Positions 25,970 to 32,801 of a DNA stretch of 64,000 nucleotides are shown here, one piece after another. The notes under the pieces are model-generated. The model was not told where the DNA came from. It searched no databases and was given only the letters and a program-made list of their open reading frames with translations. How positions within the stretch are numbered: position 1 is the first letter of the stretch; the number at the start of each line of letters is the position of its first letter. The position numbers and the translations under genes were made by a program. The stretch comes from DATBSL01 sp963729875 (lineage in GTDB: Bacteria > Acidobacteriota > Vicinamibacteria > Fen-336), in NCBI GenBank assembly GCA_963729875.1, contig CAVSPR010000010.1:186001-250000 (forward strand), read 5' to 3'.

Positions 25970-26473
25970 ATGAAGTTGCGTAGCGGTTTCTTTGCAGTGG
26001 CGGTGGCTCTGTCGGTGGCGGCGTGCACGCCGGCCCCGAAGTCGGCCGGGGCCAAGGCCGCGCCGCCGTTCGACCTCCCCGACCTCAACGGCGGCCGGGT
26101 CAGCCTCGACTCCCTGAAGGGCAAGGTGGTCGTGGTGGACTTCTGGGCCACCTGGTGCGGGCCCTGCATCAAGGAGATCCCCGAGTACGCGGAGTTCTAC
26201 CGGAGGAACCAGCCGCGCGGGATCGAGGTCGTCGGCATCGTGATGGACTCGGGCTCCCCGGACGAGATCAACGACTTCGTCCGCGAGTACAAGATCCCCT
26301 ACCGCCAGCTGATCGGCGACGACAAGACGGGCGAGGCCTTCGGCGTCAACCAGGGCTTCCCGACCACGTTCGTCCTGGACGCGAAGGGCACCATCCTGAC
26401 GAAGATCCTGGGCGCCCCCCCCACCAAGTTCGAGAAGCTTCAGGAAGTCGTGGACGCGGCCCTCGCGTCCTGA
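25970..26473 (+). CDS. TlpA/ResA-like thioredoxin-fold lipoprotein
   Basis: 167 aa. Lipoprotein signal with lipobox VAAC (Cys19), then a TlpA-type thioredoxin domain: FDLPDLNGGRVSLDSLKGKVV, active site WCGPC (62-66), and the cis-proline region GFPTTFVLD. Works outside the cytoplasmic membrane as a thiol-disulfide reductase, probably keeping apocytochrome c cysteines reduced, with electrons from CcdA encoded just upstream. Start at 25970 is set by the lipoprotein signal and by the TATACT 6 bases upstream. Confidence 0.92.
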   Translation: MKLRSGFFAVAVALSVAACTPAPKSAGAKAAPPFDLPDLNGGRVSLDSLKGKVVVVDFWATWCGPCIKEIPEYAEFYRRNQPRGIEVVGIVMDSGSPDEINDFVREYKIPYRQLIGDDKTGEAFGVNQGFPTTFVLDAKGTILTKILGAPPTKFEKLQEVVDAALAS

Positions 26474-26498
26474 CCCTCTCCCTTTCGAGGTGATTCCC

Positions 26499-27569
26499 GT
26501 GAGCGTGACGAAGGAGCAGGTTCTCTCCGCCCTGCGCAACGTGCAGGACCCCGACCTCCACAAGGACATCGTGACCCTCGGCTTCGTCAAGGAGGTCGAG
26601 ATCAAGGGCGGCGAGGTCGACTTCACCATCGAGCTCACGACACCGGCCTGCCCGGTCAAGGACCAGATGAAGGCCGAGGCGGAAGCGCTCGTGGCGGCCC
26701 TGCCCGGTGTCGCCGCGGCGCGGGCGCGGATGACGGCCAACGTCAGCACCCGCGGGGGCTTCGGCCGCCAGCAGGTCCCCGGCATCCGCAACATCGTGGC
26801 GGTGGGCGCGGGCAAGGGCGGGGTGGGCAAGTCCACCACCGCGGTCAACCTGGCGATCGCCCTCGCGCAGAAGGGCGCGCGGGTCGGCCTCCTCGACGGC
26901 GACGTCTACGGCCCCAACATCCCGCAGATGCTCGGCTGCAGCGGGACCCCCGAGGTGGACGGCGAGAAGCGCATCGTCCCCCTCGAGGCCCAGGGCATTA
27001 AGGTCATCTCGATGGGCATGCTGGTCCCGCCCGACCAGCCGCTGATCTGGCGCGGCCCCATGCTGCACGGCGCCGTGCAGCAGTTCATGCGCGACGTGGC
27101 CTGGGGCGAGCTCGACTATCTCGTCGTGGACCTGCCCCCGGGGACCGGCGACGTGGTGCTCTCGATGGCCCAGAGCGTGCCCATGGCGGGGGCGATCGTG
27201 GTCACGACCCCGCAGGGCGTCTCGGTCTCCGACGTGAGGAAGGCGGTCGGCATGTTCCGCCAGCTCAACATCCCGGTCCTGGGCGTGATCGAGAACATGA
27301 GCTACTTCGTCTGCGGCCACTGCCAGGAGCGGACCGAGATCTTCGGCAACGGCGGCGGGCGCCGGATGGCCGAGGAGATGGGCATCCCCTTCCTGGGCGA
27401 GGTGCCGATCGACACCCGCGTCCGCTCGGGCGGCGACGAGGGCCGGCCGATCGTGGCCGCCGCCCCCGACGCCCCGGCCGCGCAGGCCTTCTCGTCGGTC
27501 GCGAGCCAGGTCGCGGCGCAGGTGTCGATCCAGAACATGCGCGTCCTGCGGGTCATCCAGACCGCGTAG
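26499..27569 (+). CDS. mrp: Mrp/NBP35-type Fe-S cluster carrier ATPase
   Basis: 356 aa. Residues 1-80 are a MIP18 (DUF59) domain (QDPDLHKDIVTLGFVKEV, TTPACPVKDQM). The ParA-like ATPase follows with the deviant Walker A GKGGVGKST (105-113), DGDVYGPNIPQML, and VVDLPPGTGDV. CGHC in YFVCGHCQE is the cluster-binding CxxC of the family. The protein dimer carries an Fe-S cluster to target proteins in the cytoplasm. GTG 26499 has GAGG 8 bases upstream; an in-frame GTG 3 codons earlier has none. Third gene of the ccdA-tlpA-mrp run. Confidence 0.93.
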   Translation: MSVTKEQVLSALRNVQDPDLHKDIVTLGFVKEVEIKGGEVDFTIELTTPACPVKDQMKAEAEALVAALPGVAAARARMTANVSTRGGFGRQQVPGIRNIVAVGAGKGGVGKSTTAVNLAIALAQKGARVGLLDGDVYGPNIPQMLGCSGTPEVDGEKRIVPLEAQGIKVISMGMLVPPDQPLIWRGPMLHGAVQQFMRDVAWGELDYLVVDLPPGTGDVVLSMAQSVPMAGAIVVTTPQGVSVSDVRKAVGMFRQLNIPVLGVIENMSYFVCGHCQERTEIFGNGGGRRMAEEMGIPFLGEVPIDTRVRSGGDEGRPIVAAAPDAPAAQAFSSVASQVAAQVSIQNMRVLRVIQTA

Positions 27570-27609
27570 CCCGTCGCCCCACGATCCGCTCCGGCCCTCG
27601 CCGGGGTGC

Positions 27610-27615
27610 TAGCAT
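27610..27615 (+). promoter_or_regulatory. -10 element TAGCAT, leaderless-type
   Basis: TAGCAT ends 6 bases before the GTG start of the MNT gene. No ribosome binding site is present, and no clear -35. Confidence 0.45.
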
Positions 27616-27621
27616 TGCCGT

Positions 27622-27945
27622 GTGGAAGCGGTTCACAGGCCCGACTCGGTGGCCCTCGAGTTCGCCCGCCTGGCGCGGGAGCGCCTGGGCGCCCGCGTGC
27701 GGAGGATCATCCTATTCGGCTCTCGCGCACGGGGAGACGCGCGACCCGAGTCCGACTACGACGTGGTCGTGGTCGTCGATCGGCGAAGTCCCGACGTCCG
27801 CGACGCGCTGCTCGAGATCGAGGTCGACTTGCTGGACCGCCACGGTTCTCTCGTCGCGTGCCTGCTGCGAGACGAGCGCGAGTGGGCCGCCAGCCAGGGG
27901 CTGCCCATCGGCCTGAACGTGGCCCGCGAGGGAGTTCCCCTCTGA
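27622..27945 (+). CDS. nucleotidyltransferase (MNT) of a MNT/HEPN toxin-antitoxin pair
   Basis: 107 aa, GTG start. RIILFGSRARGDARPESDYDVVVVVD has the minimal nucleotidyltransferase motif GSx10DxD. The rest is short, as in single-domain MNT proteins. In characterised pairs the MNT enzyme transfers nucleotides onto, or binds, the HEPN partner and neutralises it. Its stop (CTGA) abuts or overlaps the HEPN gene directly downstream. Cytoplasmic. Confidence 0.85.
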   Translation: MEAVHRPDSVALEFARLARERLGARVRRIILFGSRARGDARPESDYDVVVVVDRRSPDVRDALLEIEVDLLDRHGSLVACLLRDEREWAASQGLPIGLNVAREGVPL

Positions 27946-27953
27946 CCCGGGAG

Positions 27954-28319
27954 GTGGAGGAGCTCCTGGCCCACGCGCGGGCCAAGCTCGACGCAGCCCG
28001 GATCCTGCTCGCGGCACAGGCCTTCGGCGATGCAGCCTCTCGTGCTTACTATGCCGCCTTCCACGCGGTCTCGGCCGCACTGCTGGCGCGCGGTCACACC
28101 TATTCGAGTCACGCGCAGGTGCTGGGGGCTTTCAACCGCTTCTTCGTCCACTCTGGCGAGTTCCCCCGGGATTTCACGGCCATCCTCGCGCGGCTGTTCG
28201 AGGATCGGCAGACCGGCGACTACGACCCCACCGCGAGCCTGGACGCTGCGGAGGCCACGCGCGACGTCGAGGAGGCCCAGCGAATCGTCGACGCGGTTGC
28301 GCAGCATCTGAGCCGCTGA
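27954..28319 (+). CDS. HEPN-domain protein (PF05168 type), partner of MNT
   Basis: 121 aa from GTG 27954; 125 aa if a CTG at 27942 that overlaps the MNT stop is used, which has GAGGGAG at a good distance. EELLAHARAKLDAARILLAA, then DAASRAYYAAFHAVSAALLARG, are the four-helix HEPN hallmark (the YYAAFHA segment). This subclass lacks the RX4-6H RNase motif, so it may not be a nuclease. Two-gene module with the nucleotidyltransferase. Confidence 0.85.
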   Translation: MEELLAHARAKLDAARILLAAQAFGDAASRAYYAAFHAVSAALLARGHTYSSHAQVLGAFNRFFVHSGEFPRDFTAILARLFEDRQTGDYDPTASLDAAEATRDVEEAQRIVDAVAQHLSR

Positions 28320-28355
28320 CGAAGGATGGGTCCTGAGGGCGATTCGGTGCGGCGG

Positions 28356-28361
28356 TATCAT
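28356..28361 (+). promoter_or_regulatory. -10 element TATCAT, leaderless-type
   Basis: TATCAT ends 6 bases before GTG 28368. This spacing, repeated at other genes here, is the main reason for choosing that start over an upstream ATG at 28326. Confidence 0.45.
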
Positions 28362-28367
28362 GAGAGC

Positions 28368-28799
28368 GTGGACGCCACGGCCGTCGAAGCCCGCCTGAAG
28401 GCCTTCTTCGAGGAGGATCCCCGGGGAGCGACCGCCGCGTACCTGTTCGGGAGCGTGGCGCGCGGGGAGGCCCGGCCGGACAGCGACGTCGACGTCGGAG
28501 TCCTGTTCGACGCGCCACCTCCGGCCACGCTCGACGCGCCCCAGTTCGCGCTCGAAGGCGAGCTGGAGCGCCGGCTCGGCCGCCGGGTGCAGGTCGTCGC
28601 GCTGAACCGGGCATCCGCCGATCTCGTTCACCGCGTGCTGAGAGACGGGCGCGTCGTGCACGACGCCGACCGCGCCGCCCGGCTGCGCTTCGAGGTCCGG
28701 AAGCGAAACGAGTACTTCGACCTCGCCCCGATCCGACGGCTCTACCGGCACCGTCCGGACACGACGGCGGTCGATCGGGTCGCCGAGCGGTCCCGATGA
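28368..28799 (+). CDS. MntA-type nucleotidyltransferase antitoxin
   Basis: 143 aa from GTG 28368; an ATG at 28326 would add 14 residues but lacks a spaced ribosome binding site. AAYLFGSVARGEARPDSDVDVGVL contains GSx10DxD, placed about 24 residues from the start as in MntA. LNRASADLVHRVLRDGRVVHD is the usual MntA C-terminal segment. MntA adds AMP to the tyrosine of HepT and blocks its RNase activity. Here the downstream HepT has lost its core, so the antitoxin stands alone. Its TGA overlaps that ORF (ATGA). Confidence 0.85.
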   Translation: MDATAVEARLKAFFEEDPRGATAAYLFGSVARGEARPDSDVDVGVLFDAPPPATLDAPQFALEGELERRLGRRVQVVALNRASADLVHRVLRDGRVVHDADRAARLRFEVRKRNEYFDLAPIRRLYRHRPDTTAVDRVAERSR

Positions 28800-28927
28800 C
28801 CGATCCGGAGCTGGTCGCCAAGAGGCTCGCCTTCATAGACCGTCCGATCGGAATCGTCCAGGACGTGGTCGAGAACCACCTGGGCGACCTGCTCGACTTC
28901 GCGGCGGCCGTCCGGCGCCGGCTGTAG
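28796..28927 (+). pseudogene. internally deleted HepT toxin remnant
   Basis: 43 aa. MTDPELVAKRLAFI matches a HepT N-terminus, and the remainder (IVQDVVENHLGDLLDFAAAVRRRL) matches a HepT C-terminus. About 95 residues between them, including the catalytic RX4HXY, are missing, while start codon, reading frame and stop are kept. ATG overlaps the MntA stop exactly as in intact mntA-hepT pairs. It cannot be an RNase. Whether the small protein still does something, such as dimerise with other HepT copies, is open. Confidence 0.75.
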
Positions 28928-28950
28928 CCCGGACGGCGAGGTCGCGCGCG

Positions 28951-29268
28951 CTACGCCTCGCAGGCGACGGCGATCGCGAGGGCCTTGCACACGGCCCGCA
29001 TCTTCTCCGGGCCGAGACTGCCGACATGGCTCACCAGCCGGGCCTTCTCGACCGTCTGCACGTGGTCCAGGTTGACGGCCGACTCGTGCTTCAGGCCCTC
29101 GCGGACGCCGACGACGACCTCGCTCGGCGCGCCGCGGATCGTCGACGTGATCGGGGCGACCATCACCGTGTGGAGCAGGCCGATGACCTCGGGGCGGCTG
29201 AGGACGAGGACGGGGCGCAGCTTGTCGGGCGCCTTGGAGCGGTAGCGCCAGATCTCGCCCCGGCTCAC
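28951..29268 (-). CDS. MazF/PemK-family endoribonuclease toxin
   Basis: 105 aa. MSRGEIWRYRSKAPDKLRPVLVLSRPEV is the MazF N-terminus (RGEIW, RPVLVLS). VMVAPITSTIRGAPSEV contains the Thr/Ser-rich active-site strand, and LKHESAVNLDHVQTVEKARL the dimer region with conserved Asp. GTG 29268 overlaps the stop of the RHH antitoxin (GTGA), the usual antitoxin-first order. Sequence-specific mRNA cleavage is the family activity. Convergent with the HepT remnant, 23 bases away. Confidence 0.9.
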   Translation of the reverse strand: MSRGEIWRYRSKAPDKLRPVLVLSRPEVIGLLHTVMVAPITSTIRGAPSEVVVGVREGLKHESAVNLDHVQTVEKARLVSHVGSLGPEKMRAVCKALAIAVACEA

Positions 29269-29498
29269 TTCGCGGGCCACGAGCCCTCGCCCTCCCAGCC
29301 CGCCCACTCCTCGCCCAGCCCGGGCCGGGACCCGTAGGCCCGGCGGTAGGCCTCGGCGATCCGGCGGTCCCGCGAGCGCCGCAGGTACAAGGACGCGGCC
29401 CGGCGCAGGACCTCCGAGCGGCCGAAGAGCCGGACCTCTTCGTCGGCGTCGAGACGGCGGAGCAGGGGCTCGTCCAACAGCACCTGTACAGGTTTCAT
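29265..29498 (-). CDS. ribbon-helix-helix antitoxin of the MazF pair
   Basis: 77 aa. MKPVQVLLDEPLLRRLDADEE gives the strand and first helix; LFGRSEVLRRAASLYLRR is the RHH helix pair. The tail (RIAEAYRRAYGSRPGLGEEWAGW) would wrap the toxin. Related in its tail to the RHH protein at 18336-18581. No ribosome binding site: TAGATT ends 6 bases before the ATG. A 12-base palindrome overlaps codons 2-5, where the protein could bind its own gene. First gene of the pair. Confidence 0.85.
   Translation of the reverse strand: MKPVQVLLDEPLLRRLDADEEVRLFGRSEVLRRAASLYLRRSRDRRIAEAYRRAYGSRPGLGEEWAGWEGEGSWPAK
29482..29493. promoter_or_regulatory. ACCTGTACAGGT palindrome at the start of the antitoxin gene
   Basis: Perfect 12-base palindrome inside codons 2-6 of the RHH antitoxin, 12 bases downstream of its -10 element. 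RHH antitoxins autoregulate through short palindromes near their promoters, so this is a candidate operator. Binding is inferred. Confidence 0.45.
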
Positions 29499-29504
29499 GT
29501 ATGG

Positions 29505-29510
29505 AATCTA
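29505..29510 (-). promoter_or_regulatory. -10 element TAGATT, leaderless-type
   Basis: On the minus strand TAGATT is followed by CCATAC and then the ATG of the RHH antitoxin: the same 6-base gap seen at tlpA, pcnB and the two nucleotidyltransferase genes. Confidence 0.5.
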
Positions 29511-29596
29511 TCATGATGCCGCTTTGCCGCTTCGCCGATCCGGGCTGGCCCGAAGCGCCCCTGGGGCGCATACTGGCCGGGTCCTGCGGACACCCA

Positions 29597-31717
29597 ATGA
29601 TCCGAAGCGCCTTCCGGCTCGCCGGCCTGTCGTGCCTTCTCGCCCTCGGCTCGGCGCCGGCGGCCCGCCCGGCCGGACCCCAGACGGTGCCGGTCTTCGG
29701 CGCGGGAGTCACCGTGGTCGCGGTGCCCGTCTTCGTGACCGACCGGTCGGGCAAGGCCGTCCGCGGCCTGACCGCGTCCGACTTCGAGGTCGAGGACCAG
29801 GGGAAGAAGGTCCCCCTCGTGGCCTTCCAGGCGGTGGACGCGACGAGCCCCGAGCCCGCCGCCGAGGCCGGCAGCCTCGTCCAGGCGGCCGCCCGGCGGC
29901 AGTTCCTCCTCCTGTTCGACCTGACCTTCTCGACCCCGGCCGGCATCCGGCGGGCGCAGGGGGCCGCCGGCGACTTCGTCCGCGGGTCGCTCGCGCCCTC
30001 CGACCTCGCGGCCGTCGCGACCTTCAGCCAGTCCGGCGTCCAGGTCCTGGTGCGCTTCACCACCGACCGCGCCCAGCTCGCGCGTGCCGTCTCGGGCCTC
30101 GGCGTCCTGGAGACCGAGCGGCTGCGCGACCCGCTGGGCATCGCCTACGACCTCGGCGTCGACCGCTGGGGCCCCGGGATCGCCGCGCCCAGCGAGAACA
30201 GGCTCGACGAGTACCTGCGGCAGATGGCCCAGCTCATGTCGCGGTCCGAGCAGACCCTCTACCGGCAGCGGGTGGACAGCTTCCTCGCCGGACTCGAGCA
30301 GCTCGCGCGGATGCTCGACGCGGTGCAGGGCCGCAAGCAGGTGGTGCTGCTGTCCGCCGGCTTCGATTCCACTGTCCTTGGCGGAGCGCAGGGGCAGGAG
30401 GCGGTCGAGGCGGCGGAGGCGTCGGCGAGCGGACGGCTCTGGGAGGTGCAGTCCGACCGCTACTTCGGGGACTCCGTCGCCCGCGACGCGTTCGACCGGC
30501 TGTTCCGGTCCCTGGCGGCCACGGACACCGTGATCCACACCGTGGACGTCACCGGCCTCGCCGCCGGCGGCGCCGTGGACGAGGCCGTCCCCGGTCGCCT
30601 GGCCCCGGGGCGGGATACCCTCGCGCAGCTCGCGGCGAACACCGGCGGCCGGTTCGTCAGGGAGGCGAACGACCTCCGCGCGGGCCTCGCCGAGCTGCTC
30701 GACGCGACGAGCCACTACTACGTGCTCGCCTTCGAGCCCTTCGAACCGGAGAAGAGGCCGGACCGGCCGCGTCGTATCAAGGTCCGCGTGAAGGGCAGCG
30801 GCCTCGAGGTCTCCCACCGCAAGGGCTACGTCCTGCCCGAACCGAAGCGGGAGGCGATCGCCGAGGTCGGGACGATGCAGGCCGCGGAGGCGATCGCCAA
30901 GGGGCTCTCCGGAGGGCCGATCGCCCTGCGCGCCCTCGCCGTGCCGTACCGCGACGCGACCGGCGCCGTCTCGCTGCCCGTGCTCCTGCAGATCGACGGC
31001 CGAACCCTCCTCGGCGGAGGGGCGTCGAAGGAGCTGGGCCTGGAGGTCTTCGGCTACGCGTTCGACGGCGAGGGTCGCGTCCTCGACGCCTTCGGCCTCG
31101 CCCGCACCCTCGACCTCGCCGCCGTTCGGACCACCCTCGAGTCGAAGGGGCTGCAGGTCATCACGTCCCTGAAGGTGCAGGCCGGCCCCGCCGACCTGCG
31201 ATTCGCGGTCCGGGAGAGGGCGACCGGCCGCGGGGGCTCGCTGCGGCTGCGGCTGGAGGTGCCCGCCTTCGAGGCCGGGACGATCGTCCTCTCGCCGCCG
31301 CTCGCCATGGACGACCCGCGCACGCGCCTGGTGCTGCCCACGGCCTCGCGCGCCCTCCCGGAGCTGGCGATCCCGTTCCGGCTGGACGACATCCCCTTCA
31401 CCGCGGAGCCGTTGCCCCTCCTCCGCAACGGCGCCGCGCGCGAGGTCTGCGTGATGGCCTGGGGCGGGAAGGAGCGTTACGGCGAGGCCCCGCCGTTCGA
31501 GGTCGAAGCCGAGCTGGTCGACGAGGCGGGCCAGGCTCGCGTCGTCGACCTGACGGGCCCGCCGCGCGTCGTGCGCGACGCCGACGGCCTGGAGCGCTAC
31601 GTGCTCACGCTGTTGCCGAGGGGCGCCCCCGCGGGCCGGCAGAGCCTGCGTGTCCGATTCCGTGACCCCGTGACGGGCGCCGCCGGGATGGCTGAGCTCC
31701 CCGTCCAGGTCGAGTAG
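29597..31717 (+). CDS. secreted VWFA-related acidobacterial-domain protein
   Basis: 706 aa. Signal peptide in MIRSAFRLAGLSCLLALGSAP. Then VVAVPVFVTDRSGKAVRGLTASDFEVEDQGKKV, the opening of the VWFA-related Acidobacterial domain (TIGR03436), followed by FLLLFDLTFS in place of a canonical DxSxS MIDAS, IRRAQGAAGDFVRG and KQVVLLSAGFDST. The domain ends at about residue 420 (SHYYVLAFEP, KVRVKGSGLEVSHRKGYV). The C-terminal 280 residues are beta-rich. The family is near-exclusive to Acidobacteriota; function unknown. Paralogue of the gene at 32802. Convergent with the TPR gene. Confidence 0.85.
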   Translation: MIRSAFRLAGLSCLLALGSAPAARPAGPQTVPVFGAGVTVVAVPVFVTDRSGKAVRGLTASDFEVEDQGKKVPLVAFQAVDATSPEPAAEAGSLVQAAARRQFLLLFDLTFSTPAGIRRAQGAAGDFVRGSLAPSDLAAVATFSQSGVQVLVRFTTDRAQLARAVSGLGVLETERLRDPLGIAYDLGVDRWGPGIAAPSENRLDEYLRQMAQLMSRSEQTLYRQRVDSFLAGLEQLARMLDAVQGRKQVVLLSAGFDSTVLGGAQGQEAVEAAEASASGRLWEVQSDRYFGDSVARDAFDRLFRSLAATDTVIHTVDVTGLAAGGAVDEAVPGRLAPGRDTLAQLAANTGGRFVREANDLRAGLAELLDATSHYYVLAFEPFEPEKRPDRPRRIKVRVKGSGLEVSHRKGYVLPEPKREAIAEVGTMQAAEAIAKGLSGGPIALRALAVPYRDATGAVSLPVLLQIDGRTLLGGGASKELGLEVFGYAFDGEGRVLDAFGLARTLDLAAVRTTLESKGLQVITSLKVQAGPADLRFAVRERATGRGGSLRLRLEVPAFEAGTIVLSPPLAMDDPRTRLVLPTASRALPELAIPFRLDDIPFTAEPLPLLRNGAAREVCVMAWGGKERYGEAPPFEVEAELVDEAGQARVVDLTGPPRVVRDADGLERYVLTLLPRGAPAGRQSLRVRFRDPVTGAAGMAELPVQVE

Positions 31718-31738
31718 GGCCGGCGACGGGGAGCCGCG

Positions 31739-32668
31739 CTACTTGATCTGCTCCAGGGCCTTGCGCGACATCTTGGCCATCTCGCCCTCGGGCTGCAGCT
31801 CCACGACCTTCTGGAAGTCGGCCTTGGCCTCGGCGGTCTTGCCCTCGCCCAGGTAGCCCAGGGCGCGGCGGTAGTACGCGTCGACGTACGCGGGGTCCAC
31901 GCGGATCGCCTTGCCGAAGTAGTCGATCGCGGTCGCGACCTGGCCGGCGTTCAGGAAGCTCACTCCCATGTTGAAGAAGACGTCGGGGATCGTGATCTTC
32001 GTCTCGTCGAGCCCGGCCAGCAGCTCCTTCGCGCGGTCCATCATTCCGCCTTCGAGCGCCGCCTGGGCGGCGATCGCGCGGACCGCCACGTTCCCGGGGT
32101 CCGCCGCCAGCACCTGGTCCAGCTGATCGAGCCCCTTCGCGTACTGCTTCTCCTGGATGTAGGAGAAGCCGATCTGCTGGTGGATCGTCGCCGCGAGGTC
32201 GGGCCGCATGGCCAGCAGCTTCTCGTACTCGGCCCGGGCCTCCTCGAATCGGCCCGCCTTGTAGGCGGCGTCGGCCTTCTCCGCGGCGGCCTTGAGCTCC
32301 GGCGGCGGGCCCGCCTTCTTCAGAGAGACCTTGACCAGCGGGAGGCGGACCGACTCGCCGGGGAGTCGAACGCCGATCATCTTCGTCTCGTAACCCTCGG
32401 CCACGAAGTCGAGGTTCCAGGCACCGGCCGCGATGGCCGCGAGGACCCAGCGCCCTTTCTTGTCGGACTTGAGCGTCGTGCCCCCGCCCCGCTCGGGCAG
32501 GTCGGCCTTGATGGTCACGTTGGCGAGGGGGGCGCCGCTCTCGTCGGAGACGACGCCCTCGATGCGGCCGGTGCCCTTCCAGTCCTGGGCGAGGACGGAG
32601 GACGCGCCGGCGAGGGCCACGAGTACACCCAGGGCGAAGGGAGCGAAGCGCGGCGGGTGACCGGACAT
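31739..32668 (-). CDS. secreted TPR protein with N-terminal carboxypeptidase-regulatory-like domain
   Basis: 309 aa. Signal peptide to ASSVLAQ, then a Cna-B/CarboxypepD_reg beta-sandwich (RIEGVVSDESGAPLANVTIKA ... KGRWVLAAIAAGAWNLDFVAEGYE). From about residue 125 three to four TPR repeats follow (KADAAYKAGRFEEARAEYEK; AIDYFGKAIRVDPAYVDAYY). AGGAGG precedes the ATG and a TATACT -10 lies 22 bases upstream. Periplasmic or surface scaffold, partner unknown. It sits between the two VWFA-like genes. Confidence 0.8.
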   Translation of the reverse strand: MSGHPPRFAPFALGVLVALAGASSVLAQDWKGTGRIEGVVSDESGAPLANVTIKADLPERGGGTTLKSDKKGRWVLAAIAAGAWNLDFVAEGYETKMIGVRLPGESVRLPLVKVSLKKAGPPPELKAAAEKADAAYKAGRFEEARAEYEKLLAMRPDLAATIHQQIGFSYIQEKQYAKGLDQLDQVLAADPGNVAVRAIAAQAALEGGMMDRAKELLAGLDETKITIPDVFFNMGVSFLNAGQVATAIDYFGKAIRVDPAYVDAYYRRALGYLGEGKTAEAKADFQKVVELQPEGEMAKMSRKALEQIK

Positions 32669-32690
32669 GATGAGCCTCCTGAGTGGAGAC

Positions 32691-32696
32691 AGTATA
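32691..32696 (-). promoter_or_regulatory. -10 element TATACT upstream of the TPR gene
   Basis: TATACT on the minus strand, 22 bases before the TPR-protein ATG, leaving room for its AGGAGG site. No clear -35. Confidence 0.4.
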
Positions 32697-32801
32697 GATC
32701 CTGAACGGACCGGCCGAGCCGGGCTACGGCGCGGGAGCCACCCTCGCTTTACAGGGACGAGCCGGCTGTGGTTCGATGGACCAAGCCGCGGGGGATCCGT
32801 G

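Noticed and set aside
29501..29596. Upstream ATG of the first VWFA-like gene, overlapping the antitoxin promoter
   Set aside because: It adds 32 residues before the signal peptide (starting MESIMMPLCRF) that do not look like an exported protein start.
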